This document shows, piece after piece, positions 26,326 through 35,002 of a DNA stretch of 47,803 nt. Numbering within the stretch: the first letter of the stretch is position 1; each line of letters opens with the position of its first letter. Source of the DNA: an uncultured Alteromonadaceae bacterium. Its GTDB lineage: Bacteria; Pseudomonadota; Gammaproteobacteria; Enterobacterales; Alteromonadaceae. Both the position numbers and the translations under genes were made by a program. The notes under the pieces were generated by a model that saw only the letters and a list, made by a program, of their open reading frames with translations, did no database searches and was not told the DNA's origin. The stretch lies in NCBI GenBank assembly GCA_950073835.1, contig CATMRP010000020.1, positions 1 through 47,803 on the forward strand. Direction: 5' to 3'.

Positions 26326-27507
26326 TTACCGTGCGCGCAAATGAGTAATGGCGATTAAAGTAACTATTGCCAACAATACTGAAGCGGCTATAAAAGGCAT
26401 TCTGTGCCCTATACCATATAAGGTTGCGGCAATCGGCGGGCCAATAATGTAACCCATGGCCGGTGAAGCGGTGATAAAACCGGTCACTGTGGCCTGATTT
26501 TCCGGTTTACAGCTTGAGCTGGCCAGTGCCGCTATGGCCGGGTAGCTAATCCCCAACCCACTGCCTAAAAACAGCATGGCCACATATAAATGTGGGGTTT
26601 GCTGATGCAGGTAGATTATCAGGTAACCAATCGATAACAGTGGAAAAGCAATTTTAATCAGATTGCCAGGGTGCATACTGGTGCGTTGCACGAGTGCTAC
26701 CTGAACAATTAACGCACAGATGGCACTTAACATCATAGCCAGTCCTACTGCCTGGGCGGCTTCGGTAGTGGTTAGCTGGTGATGGTCAATCAGAAAAAAC
26801 GCCAGAGATTGCTGCATCATTGCAATAGCAAGAAACACACTGGCGTTCATGCCAATCAGCAATGGCACATAGGGTTGTATGGTTCGAGCGCCCGACGGTA
26901 CTTTTCTGGTAGTTGTCGCACCAACAGGTTTACCATGTTCCGCTGGCAGAAAACGCCAGACCAGCATAACCGCTATGAAGGTCATCAGGGTAATGCCATA
27001 AAGTGGCGCCAATAGGTGAAAACTTACCATCAGCCCTGCGAACGTCGGCCCGAGTATTTGTCCGAGACTGTGTGCAGAGGACACTTTACTGATGGCTTTA
27101 ACCCTTTCTTTTTCACTGCTGATGGCAATAGCCATACCCACCACCGATGGCGGGGTCGCCGACATAATGGTGGCCTGGGCTGTGCGGGCAAACAGTAGGG
27201 CGATAAATAAAGCCGAGCCGACTAACCAACCCTGAAATCCGGTGAGCCATACGGAGGCAAATATCAAAGTGCCAACGGTATAGCCGCTAAGCCCGGTAAT
27301 TAGCAGTCGCCGGTACCCCCGCCGTTTACCAACTCGTGACCAGAATGCATTGCCCAGCGCATACATCATGGCGGAACTGGACATCAGAAACGCCACATTA
27401 AATTCGCTAAGCCCCACCTCGCGGCCAAGGGGCGGCAAAGTTGTCATCACAACAGACTGACCCATGGCAGTGGCGAGCAGTGAAAAGAACAGTAAGCGAA
27501 AGGTCAT
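26326..27507 (-). CDS. MFS transporter, multidrug-efflux type
   Basis: 393 residues, 12 predicted membrane helices. The opening TFRLLFFSLLATAMGQSVVMTTLPPLGREVGLSEFN and the WSRVGKRRGYRRLL loop are typical of the DHA1 drug:H+ antiporter branch. It lies upstream of the TetR-EamA pair on the same strand with a 250-base gap holding the TetR operators, so it is probably a separate unit. The ribosome site is poor. Substrate unknown. Confidence 0.85.
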   Translation of the reverse strand: MTFRLLFFSLLATAMGQSVVMTTLPPLGREVGLSEFNVAFLMSSSAMMYALGNAFWSRVGKRRGYRRLLITGLSGYTVGTLIFASVWLTGFQGWLVGSALFIALLFARTAQATIMSATPPSVVGMAIAISSEKERVKAISKVSSAHSLGQILGPTFAGLMVSFHLLAPLYGITLMTFIAVMLVWRFLPAEHGKPVGATTTRKVPSGARTIQPYVPLLIGMNASVFLAIAMMQQSLAFFLIDHHQLTTTEAAQAVGLAMMLSAICALIVQVALVQRTSMHPGNLIKIAFPLLSIGYLIIYLHQQTPHLYVAMLFLGSGLGISYPAIAALASSSCKPENQATVTGFITASPAMGYIIGPPIAATLYGIGHRMPFIAASVLLAIVTLIAITHLRAR

Positions 27508-27716
27508 GTAAGGAAGGCGGCACCGAAAATAAATGAATGAAGCGGCAGTCTAACACGAACCGGCGCTTTGCTTCCTGAAATCAGCTTGTTAGAAGAATTT
27601 TTCTGTCAATTTAGCAGCCGTTCAGTGCTACGTGTGAATAAATAAACTTGTTATATTAGATTTGGCGCATATATTGCTATCATAAATCAGGTTTTATTGT
27701 CTTAACGACGGTGATT

Positions 27717-30269
27717 ATGAATAGTTTATCCAGCAAACTCGTTGCAATCAGTACGCAAAAACCATTGTGGGTTTATGTCATACTGCTGCTTTTGACCCTC
27801 GGCGTTGGTAGCCAGATCCCAAGGATTACCATTGATACAGACCCGGAGAACATGTTGGATGCCGATCATCCTGCGCGGGTTTTTCACAACCAGACCAAAG
27901 CCGATTTTGGTATGTACGACGCCATTGTGGTGGGGGTTGTAGACGATGAAAATTCTCAGGGCGTTTACAATCAGTCATCATTGACTGACATTTTTGACCT
28001 AACTGAGTCAATTTTGTCAATTGATGGGGTGGTGGATGCCGATCTCATGTCTATTTCCACGGTAGACAATATTTCGCAGGCCGAAGCGGGGACCATCCGT
28101 TTTGAATGGATGATGCCAAATCCACCGGCTGATGAGGCTGCCGCCGCGCAAATTCAAACCAATATTGAACGCCTGCCACTGTTGTACGACACGCTGGTGT
28201 CACAAAACGGTAAAGCCGCGGCTATTTATGTGCCGATTCTGGATAAAAACGAGAGTTATCGAATTGCCGAAGAAATCCGCGCAACCATCAATCAGTTTGA
28301 CGGCACCGAGCAGTGGTATATCACCGGACTGCCGGTGGCTGAAGACCAGTTTGGTTTTGAAATGTTCCTGCAAATGGGCATCTCAGCGCCAATGGCGGGA
28401 CTGACAATCTTTATTCTGCTGTTTGTTTTCTTCCGCAGTATTCCGCTTATCATTGCGCCGATGGTGGTGGCTATGGCCACGGTTATCGTTACCATGGGGT
28501 TGCTCATAGGCTTTGGGTTTACGGTGCATATTATGTCGTCGATGATCGCCATCTTCCTGATGCCGATTGCGGTGGTTGACTCAGTGCATATTCTGTCGGA
28601 ATTCTCCGATCGCTATAAACCCGGCGAAGATTTAAATGCGGTGGTAAAAGAGGTGGTTGGTCACCTGTTTACGCCGATGCTGTATACCTCGATTACCTCA
28701 TCGGTTGGCTTTTTCTCGCTGATGCTAACACCTATTCCGCCAGTGCAGGTTTTTGGTGCCTTTGTGGGCTTTGGGATCCTGTTTGCATTTGTAGTAACCA
28801 TTGTGTTTATTCCCGCATACCTGTCCCGCATGAGTGACAAAGCACTGAATAATTTGCAAGAGGCTTTGCATCAGGAGACTAGTGGCGACGGTTCACGCAT
28901 TGCTCGTATCGCCCGCGGTCTGGGCAGAATTGCCACAGGCTATAAAGGATCTTTACTGTTAGCCTTCGGCGCGATTTTCGCGGTGTCGGTGTGGGGCGTA
29001 ACGCAAATTCAGATTAACGATAACCCGGTACGCTGGTTCAAATCAGATCACGAGATCCGTGTGGCAGACCGCGTATTAAACGAGAACTTTGCCGGTACTT
29101 ACAATGCCTATCTGGTATTAACCGACCGCTCTGAACAGGCCATGCCACAGAGCATGCTGAATGACCAGGCTATACCTGCGTCGCTGCAGGACTGGCGCGA
29201 AGAAACGCTGGTAACCGTGCAGGGCGGTGCACCAGCCGAAGCGCTGCAAAACCTGATCTTTGCCATCGACGATAAGCTCTTTGATGACCTCACAACCGAA
29301 GAAACCGACTATCTGGATGCGGTAATGGCAAAAGTGGAAGCGGCGAACAGTCAAAGCAAAACCTTTCAGAACCCAGAGATACTTGCCTACATTGAAAAGC
29401 TACAACTTGCCCTGCAGGAATCAGGTTTAGTGGGTAAATCCAATGCGCTGCCGGATGTGGTGAAGGTAGTGAATCGTGAGCTGCGCTCAGGCGAGCAGAA
29501 TGACTATGCATTACCGGACTCCAGCAATGCCGTCGCCCAAACATTATTACAGTATCAGTCTTCGCACCGACCAAACGACCTGTGGCACTTTGTCACGCCG
29601 GATTACCGGGCGGCGCTGGTATGGCTGCAGCTGACCAGCGGTGATAACCAGGATATGACCGCCGTAGTACAACTGGTTAGTGACTATATTAGCGCCAACC
29701 CGTTGCCTGTGGGCATCGAGGCCGACTGGGCCGGCAAGGCTTACCTGAACGTGGTATGGCAGGAGAATATGGTGGCCGGCATGCTAAACAGCTTAATGGG
29801 CGCGTTTGTGATTGTGTTTGTCATGATGATAGTGCTGTTTCGTTCGTTGATTTACGGCGTACTGGCCATGTTGCCGCTTACTATCACCATTACTTTCATT
29901 TACGGCCTGATAGGCATTGTGGGTAAAGATTACGACATGCCTATCGCGATCCTTTCCGCGCTAACGCTGGGCTTGTCGGTGGACTTTGCCATTCACTTCC
30001 TTGAGCGCGCCCGGGCGACTTTTAACCAAACAGGCTCCGTTAAGCAAACCATGGCTATTCTGTTTGAGGAGCCGGCAACCGCTATCTCCCGTAATGCGTT
30101 AGTGATTGCGCTGGGCTTTACGCCGTTACTATTCGCCCCGCTGGTGCCTTACATCACCGTTGGTGTGTTTCTGGCGAGCATCATGGCTATCTCCGCCCTG
30201 GTAACCCTGATGTTGTTACCCGCGGTTATGAGTCTGGGCCGTAAAATCGTTTTTAAGTCAGCGAATTAA
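27717..30269 (+). CDS. RND-superfamily exporter, MMPL type
   Basis: 850 residues with two repeats, each of one helix, a large periplasmic domain and five helices. Helix 1 is near 17-35. Sequence LDADHPARVFHNQTKADFG starts the first porter domain. Helix-4-type motifs carrying charged residues are VDSVHILSEF and its second-half counterpart VDFAIHFLERA, where proton relay residues sit in MmpL/HpnN proteins. I prefer ATG 27717 over GTG 27711. It is first of four coupled genes with a LolA-like protein and an outer-membrane barrel, so export of lipid or lipophilic cargo to the outer membrane is plausible. Confidence 0.9.
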   Translation: MNSLSSKLVAISTQKPLWVYVILLLLTLGVGSQIPRITIDTDPENMLDADHPARVFHNQTKADFGMYDAIVVGVVDDENSQGVYNQSSLTDIFDLTESILSIDGVVDADLMSISTVDNISQAEAGTIRFEWMMPNPPADEAAAAQIQTNIERLPLLYDTLVSQNGKAAAIYVPILDKNESYRIAEEIRATINQFDGTEQWYITGLPVAEDQFGFEMFLQMGISAPMAGLTIFILLFVFFRSIPLIIAPMVVAMATVIVTMGLLIGFGFTVHIMSSMIAIFLMPIAVVDSVHILSEFSDRYKPGEDLNAVVKEVVGHLFTPMLYTSITSSVGFFSLMLTPIPPVQVFGAFVGFGILFAFVVTIVFIPAYLSRMSDKALNNLQEALHQETSGDGSRIARIARGLGRIATGYKGSLLLAFGAIFAVSVWGVTQIQINDNPVRWFKSDHEIRVADRVLNENFAGTYNAYLVLTDRSEQAMPQSMLNDQAIPASLQDWREETLVTVQGGAPAEALQNLIFAIDDKLFDDLTTEETDYLDAVMAKVEAANSQSKTFQNPEILAYIEKLQLALQESGLVGKSNALPDVVKVVNRELRSGEQNDYALPDSSNAVAQTLLQYQSSHRPNDLWHFVTPDYRAALVWLQLTSGDNQDMTAVVQLVSDYISANPLPVGIEADWAGKAYLNVVWQENMVAGMLNSLMGAFVIVFVMMIVLFRSLIYGVLAMLPLTITITFIYGLIGIVGKDYDMPIAILSALTLGLSVDFAIHFLERARATFNQTGSVKQTMAILFEEPATAISRNALVIALGFTPLLFAPLVPYITVGVFLASIMAISALVTLMLLPAVMSLGRKIVFKSAN

Positions 30270-30278
30270 GGAGTGGTT

Positions 30279-31094
30279 ATGAAACTTACACAATTTGCTA
30301 AATCAACCCTGGCTGCAACAATACTGGCAGTCACCAGTCTGACCATACTGACACCCGCTATGGCAGAGGTGGATGTAGACCAACTGATCAGACAGGCCGA
30401 AAAAGCCGCTTACTATGCAGGTTCTGACGGTCGCTCGGATGCCCGCATGATGATTGTGGACAGCCAGGGCCGCAAGCAGTTACGTCAGTTCACTATTTTA
30501 CGCAAGGACGTGGAAGATAACGGCGACCAGAAAATGATGGTGTTTTTCTCCCGCCCTACCGATGTAAAAGACACGGTTTTCCGGGTCGAAAAATATGCCG
30601 ATACCAATGTGGATGACGACCGCTGGTTGTACTTACCTGCGCTGGATCTGGTGAAACGAATTTCAGCAGGCGATAAACGCACCTCTTTTGTGGGCTCGCA
30701 CTTCTTCTATGAAGACGTGTCTGGTCGCGCCGTATCCCAGGATGATTTTTCGCTGGTCGAAGAAAACACTGAGCGCTATGTACTTAAAGCGGTGCCTAAA
30801 GAGCCCGGATCGGTGGAATTTGCCTACTACGTCGTCGAAATCGACAAGGCTACCTCCTTACCGGTACTGATTAACTTCTACAAAAGTGATGATACTAATT
30901 ATCGCCGCGTAGAATCGGTGCAGGTTAATGAAGTTCAGGGCTTCCCCACAGTACTGCGCTCAAAAGTGTCTGATCTGGCTAACGGTGGTTACACCCTAAT
31001 GGAGTTCCGTGGATCAGAATATAACGTGGGATTGCCGGATGATGTGTTCACCGAGCGAAGTCTGCGTAACCCGCCTGTGCAGTGGATAAAATAA
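30279..31094 (+). CDS. LolA-like periplasmic lipid/lipoprotein carrier
   Basis: 271 residues with a clear signal peptide (cleavage near PAMA|EVD, about residue 30) and a LolA/LppX-type half-barrel of the outer-membrane lipoprotein-sorting-protein family (PF17131). Visible are FSRPTDVKDTVFRVEKY, DDRWLYLPALDLVKRI and SHFFYEDVSGR. Such folds carry acyl chains in a hydrophobic cavity. The start at 30279 has AAGGAG 5 bases upstream. It follows the MMPL gene by 9 bases and overlaps the barrel gene by one base (TAATG). It could be the periplasmic shuttle of this export set. Confidence 0.88.
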   Translation: MKLTQFAKSTLAATILAVTSLTILTPAMAEVDVDQLIRQAEKAAYYAGSDGRSDARMMIVDSQGRKQLRQFTILRKDVEDNGDQKMMVFFSRPTDVKDTVFRVEKYADTNVDDDRWLYLPALDLVKRISAGDKRTSFVGSHFFYEDVSGRAVSQDDFSLVEENTERYVLKAVPKEPGSVEFAYYVVEIDKATSLPVLINFYKSDDTNYRRVESVQVNEVQGFPTVLRSKVSDLANGGYTLMEFRGSEYNVGLPDDVFTERSLRNPPVQWIK

Positions 31095-32437
31095 TGCGTC
31101 GCTCTTCTTTATCCTTAGCCATTGTAGCTATCCTGTTGACAGTGCCGATGTTTTACTCTGGAGAATCGACTGCTCAGGAAGCTCAGACCAGCGGTGATGA
31201 ATGGGATGCCTGGGACGAGTTTGATGAATTTGAGAAAAGCGAACAAATATCGCCTTTTACCTGGGCAGGCTTCGGTGAAATTGCTGTGGGGCAACGCATA
31301 AACACTGACCCGGCACTAAATACCGATAAAACCTTAAGGGATTTACGGGTGCAATTACAGGCAGACTATACCCTTGAGGCGTCAACCCTGGCGTTTCGGG
31401 GCGACCTGTATTACGACGGTGTCCTGGACAGTGTGAAAGTGCAAATTCGCGAAGCAGCCTGGCAGGGTAATCTGGCCTTTTTAGGTGACTGGGGCAGAAG
31501 GTTCGACGCTAAAATTGGTCAGCAGGTATTAACCTGGGGGACTGGCGACTATGTGTTTTTAAATGACATGTTTCCCAAGGATTACCAGTCTTTCTTTGCT
31601 GGTCGGGACGACGAGTATTTAAAGGCGCCCAGCCTGTCGGCCAAGTTATCCGGTTTTTTTGACTGGGTGAATGTGGATCTGGTGGTGACCCCCCGGTTTG
31701 AGCCGGATAACGGTATTACTGGTGAGTACTTTTCCTTTTTTAATCCGCAATTCGGAATGAATGTCGCACCGGCGTTTGACGTGCTGGATAGCAACGAGCC
31801 AGATAACGCCGAGTGGGCGTTGCGGATGTATCAAACCGTCGGGCAAACTGAGCTCGCCTTCTACGGGTATCGGGGCTACAACAAAACGCCGATGGCGGCC
31901 GATGAGCAAGGCTTGCCGCGCTATAGCCGCTTAAATGTGTGGGGCGCCAGTGCGGTTAAGCCGCTCGGACCGGGTCTCGCCAAAGTGGAATATGCCTACC
32001 ACGATGCCATGGAAGACGATGACGGTACCAACCCTTTAGTACCTAACAGCCAGCACCGGTTTTTAGTGGGTTACGAGCAGGAGCTGGTTGCCAATTTAAC
32101 CGGCAGCGTGCAGTGGTACGCCGAGCATATTGTTGATCACGATGTGCTGCTTGCCAATTCTTACTGGCCGCAGTACGAACAGGAAGAGAGCCGTCATGTG
32201 GTGACAACCCAGTTAATGTACCGGGCGCTCAGGCAAACGCTGACTCTGAACTGGTTTAATTTCTATTCGCCTACTGATAGTGACGGCTACATGAAGTTTC
32301 GTGCTACCTATTCACCGGTGGATGAGTGGCAGATAAACGGCGGGGCCAACCTGTTTTACGGTGATGAGCCCCACACCTTTTACTCACAATTTAAAGATGC
32401 CAGCAATGTGTATGCGTCTTTCCGCTATTTTTATTAG
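31094..32437 (+). CDS. Outer-membrane beta-barrel partner of the RND exporter
   Basis: 447 residues. A signal peptide (cleavage near ESTAQ|E) precedes an acidic, tryptophan- and phenylalanine-rich segment (EWDAWDEFDEFEKSE, about 37-51). The rest shows alternating amphipathic strands and a C-terminal aromatic end (SFRYFY) as in BAM substrates. It resembles porin-like proteins found with MMPL and LolA-like genes (DUF1302-like), but I do not claim a family. It is co-translated with the LolA-like gene. The acidic WD segment may be a docking tail on the periplasmic side. Confidence 0.8.
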   Translation: MRRSSLSLAIVAILLTVPMFYSGESTAQEAQTSGDEWDAWDEFDEFEKSEQISPFTWAGFGEIAVGQRINTDPALNTDKTLRDLRVQLQADYTLEASTLAFRGDLYYDGVLDSVKVQIREAAWQGNLAFLGDWGRRFDAKIGQQVLTWGTGDYVFLNDMFPKDYQSFFAGRDDEYLKAPSLSAKLSGFFDWVNVDLVVTPRFEPDNGITGEYFSFFNPQFGMNVAPAFDVLDSNEPDNAEWALRMYQTVGQTELAFYGYRGYNKTPMAADEQGLPRYSRLNVWGASAVKPLGPGLAKVEYAYHDAMEDDDGTNPLVPNSQHRFLVGYEQELVANLTGSVQWYAEHIVDHDVLLANSYWPQYEQEESRHVVTTQLMYRALRQTLTLNWFNFYSPTDSDGYMKFRATYSPVDEWQINGGANLFYGDEPHTFYSQFKDASNVYASFRYFY

Positions 32438-32446
32438 GAGTTAGTT

Positions 32447-32662
32447 ATGTCTGCAGAACGTGCGTTAACCGCTTTTGCCGGATTTATGGTGTTGCTGTCG
32501 GTAGCGCTTACCTGGTTTGTCCATGAAAACTTTTTATGGTTTACCGTCTTTATTGGCGCCAATCTTTTTCAGCAAAGCTTTACCGGCTTTTGTCCGGCCA
32601 CCCTTATTTTACGCAAGGTGTTTGGCTTTAAAACCGAGAAGGAGCTGGCGCTAAATAAATAA
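32447..32662 (+). CDS. DUF2892 (YgaP-type) small inner-membrane protein
   Basis: 71 residues with two membrane helices (about 6-25 and 29-47) and the family pattern NLFQQSFTGFCPATLILRKVFGFK, as in the C-terminal domain of the E. coli rhodanese YgaP. No rhodanese domain is present here. AGGAG, overlapping the previous stop, serves as its ribosome site. It is last in the four-gene operon, before a strong terminator. Its role in the set is unknown. Confidence 0.88.
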   Translation: MSAERALTAFAGFMVLLSVALTWFVHENFLWFTVFIGANLFQQSFTGFCPATLILRKVFGFKTEKELALNK

Positions 32663-32691
32663 CTGTCTGATTGATATAAAGTAAATTTTGC

Positions 32692-32705
32692 TAAGTAATT
32701 ACTTA
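32692..32705. promoter_or_regulatory. 14-bp perfect palindrome
   Basis: TAAGTAATTACTTA sits 30 bases after the DUF2892 stop and before the terminator. It could be an operator or chance AT-rich symmetry. No regulator gene adjoins it. Confidence 0.3.
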
Positions 32706-32748
32706 CTTATGATCTGAACTCATTGCAGGATGTTCCCATCCGTGCTTT

Positions 32749-32774
32749 GCCCCGGCTGTTTCGGGGCTTTTTTT
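32749..32774 (+). terminator. Rho-independent terminator of the MMPL operon
   Basis: GCCCCG, a seven-base loop and CGGGGC form a GC-rich stem followed by seven T residues. It closes the four-gene operon, 86 bases after the last stop. Confidence 0.92.
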
Positions 32775-32872
32775 ATGGGGTAACGGGTGAGATGTATCAT
32801 CACTTCTCTTTCGCCTGAAAAAGTGAAACACTGATTACTATGATGCTGCAACGAAACGCATATAAGGTGGCC

Positions 32873-33844
32873 ATGAGCACACATAGCGATGAACAGGATC
32901 CATTGATTGCCACAGAGTTACAGCCTTTTCTTGGTGCTTTGCTTCAACTCACGGAAAATTCGCCGCCTTTAAACGGTGCGAATCTGGGGTTTTACCGAAA
33001 GCGGGCCAGAGTAGGTGGTAGTAAGCCTCTTGATGATGTGCCTTTCGAGGTGGTTGAAGTACCGGATGGGGCGGGTTACCGGAGCGTTCGACTTTGGCTG
33101 GTAAATACTAATGCGGATGCCCCCGCGCGGCCGGCGGTGCTGCACTTTCATGGTGGTGGGCTGGTAATGGGCAACTGCCAGAATTCTCTGCCGCGCATGC
33201 AGGGTCTGGCCAGGGCGCTGAATTGTGCGGTCGTATCGGTGGAATACGGTCTGGCGCCTGAAGTGGGGCCAAACGAAGCTCAGTTACAACATCAGGCCGC
33301 TGTGAACTGGCTCATTGCACAGGCCGGTAACCTGGCTATCAATGTGAACCGAATCAGCTTATTGGGCGTGAGTGCCGGTGGCTGCCACGCGGTTAATCTG
33401 GCACTTCGCTGTGTCGACAATAAGGTGGTTGATTTTAGCGGCATGGCGCTGCTTTATCCCATGCTGGACGACAGAACCGGCAGTACCGTAATGCCGCCAG
33501 CTCATCAGGGGCAGTACTTATGGACAGCCGAGCAGAATCACTATGGCTGGCGCACTTTTCTTGGCAAAGCGCCCGGCAGCGATAAAATATCCAGTCACCA
33601 TGTACCAGCCAGAGCGAAAACCCTCAGCGGTTTACCACCTACGTTCATTGCGGTGGGAGAACTGGATTTGTTTTATGCCGAAAACTGCGCGTTTACCGAA
33701 AAGCTCGAAGCTGCAGGCATTGCTACCGAGCTGTATACCGTACCCGGTGCATTTCACGCTTTCGAGTCAGTAGCCCCGCAAAGCCAGCTGGCGAGTGAAT
33801 TTAATCAGCGTCTGTTACAAGCTCTGGATCGGTTTTGCCACTAG
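32873..33844 (+). CDS. Alpha/beta hydrolase, hormone-sensitive-lipase family
   Basis: 323 residues. The oxyanion-hole motif HGGG (93-96) and nucleophile elbow GVSAGG (Ser167) define the HSL/bacterial family IV. The acid residue lies in AVGELDLFYAEN and the histidine in GAFHAFE. It is cytoplasmic (no signal peptide) and probably acts on short-chain esters. The start at 32873 has AAGGTGG just upstream. Readings from 32840 or 32843 add 11 or 10 residues without a clear ribosome site. It stands alone between a terminator and the MetR-type promoter region. Confidence 0.88.
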   Translation: MSTHSDEQDPLIATELQPFLGALLQLTENSPPLNGANLGFYRKRARVGGSKPLDDVPFEVVEVPDGAGYRSVRLWLVNTNADAPARPAVLHFHGGGLVMGNCQNSLPRMQGLARALNCAVVSVEYGLAPEVGPNEAQLQHQAAVNWLIAQAGNLAINVNRISLLGVSAGGCHAVNLALRCVDNKVVDFSGMALLYPMLDDRTGSTVMPPAHQGQYLWTAEQNHYGWRTFLGKAPGSDKISSHHVPARAKTLSGLPPTFIAVGELDLFYAENCAFTEKLEAAGIATELYTVPGAFHAFESVAPQSQLASEFNQRLLQALDRFCH

Positions 33845-33871
33845 TCGACGCGCTGGCGACAACTCAAAGTA

Positions 33872-33884
33872 TGAATGGTATTCA
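33872..33884. promoter_or_regulatory. MetR-type operator upstream of mesX
   Basis: TGAATGGTATTCA fits TGAA-N5-TTCA, the known MetR recognition pattern, and extends to a 15-base palindrome (33871-33885). A weaker related element, ATTCATGTGAAT, lies at 33911-33922, and a possible -10 TATAAC at 33930-33935. This suggests homocysteine-dependent activation by MetR of the methionine synthase genes downstream. Confidence 0.65.
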
Positions 33885-34003
33885 TGTATTAATGAAATAA
33901 AGTCACTTTTATTCATGTGAATCGGCGCGTATAACTCTCTCAGGTTCTGAACACAAATAGTGTTTGATGAGTTTTAGTTCTATGAGCAGGGTAGCAAACA
34001 ACC

Positions 34004-34981
34004 ATGAAAGATGATTTTAGCTTTACCATAAAGCGCGTTTGTTTCGATGAAGACTACCGTCCATCAGACAACACGCGAATCACCACTAATTTCGCCAACC
34101 TGGCCCGCGGTGAATACCGCAAAGCGAACTTGCGTAACGCTCTGGCGATGATAGATAACCGCTTTAACGCCCTGGCAAGCTGGGATAATCCGGCCGGTAA
34201 ACGCTACAGCGTGGAGCTTGAAATTGTCTCGGTGGACATTGATATCGATGGCAGCGGGCAAACATTTCCGACCATCGAAGTGCTGCAAACCTATATTGTT
34301 GATACACAAACCAACGAGCGGATTAACGGCAATGTTGGCAATAATTTTTCCTCTTATGTGCGTGACTATGATTTTAGTGTGTTGCTGCTTAATCATAATA
34401 AAAACCAGTCAGGCTTTAGCATCCCGGACAATTTCGGCGATCTGCATGGCAAGTTGTTTAAGTGTTTTGTGAATTCTCAGGAATATCAACAGGCTTTCAC
34501 TAAGCGTCCGGTAATTTGTCTGAGCGTGTCTGACAGCAAAACTTATCACCGCACCGAGAATACCCACCCGGTACTGGGGGTTGAGTATCAGCCTAACGAG
34601 TCGTCACTCACCGAACTGTATTTTCAGAAAATGGGCCTTAAGGTGCGATATTTTATGCCGCCAAACAGTGTTGCGCCGTTGGCTTTTTACTTCTTTGGCG
34701 ATCTGTTGAATGACTACACTAACCTGGAGTTGATTAGCACCATAGCCACTATGGAAACGTTCCAAAAGATATACCGGCCGGAGATTTACAACGCCAATGC
34801 AGTGGCCGGGCAACAGTATAAGCCTAATCTGAAACACCCGGATCATTCGGTTACCCAAATCGTGTATGACCGTGAAGAGCGCAGCCAGCTTGCTATCGAG
34901 CAGGGTCGGTTTGCCGAACAGTATTTTATTAAACCTTATCAGGCCGTGCTTGAGCAATGGTCTGCCAATTACGCTAACTAA
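34004..34981 (+). CDS. mesX: MesX (DUF1852), partner of methionine synthase MesD
   Basis: 325 residues of the DUF1852 family, beginning DDFSFTIKRVCFDEDY. No signal peptide or membrane helix. From published comparative genetics, DUF1852 (MesX) is encoded with and required for MesD, a short oxygen-requiring methionine synthase that does not use methyl-folate polyglutamate like MetE. MesX may help supply the methyl group, though its chemistry is not settled. It lies 21 bases before mesD and behind a MetR-type box, supporting a methionine role. Confidence 0.9.
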   Translation: MKDDFSFTIKRVCFDEDYRPSDNTRITTNFANLARGEYRKANLRNALAMIDNRFNALASWDNPAGKRYSVELEIVSVDIDIDGSGQTFPTIEVLQTYIVDTQTNERINGNVGNNFSSYVRDYDFSVLLLNHNKNQSGFSIPDNFGDLHGKLFKCFVNSQEYQQAFTKRPVICLSVSDSKTYHRTENTHPVLGVEYQPNESSLTELYFQKMGLKVRYFMPPNSVAPLAFYFFGDLLNDYTNLELISTIATMETFQKIYRPEIYNANAVAGQQYKPNLKHPDHSVTQIVYDREERSQLAIEQGRFAEQYFIKPYQAVLEQWSANYAN

Positions 34982-35002
34982 CAACCCAAAAGCATGCTGA
35001 CT

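Noticed and set aside
26280-26330. GGCGTTTA direct repeat suggesting a REP-like element
   Set aside because: Only two short copies with no stem-loop between them. Not enough to call a repeat family.
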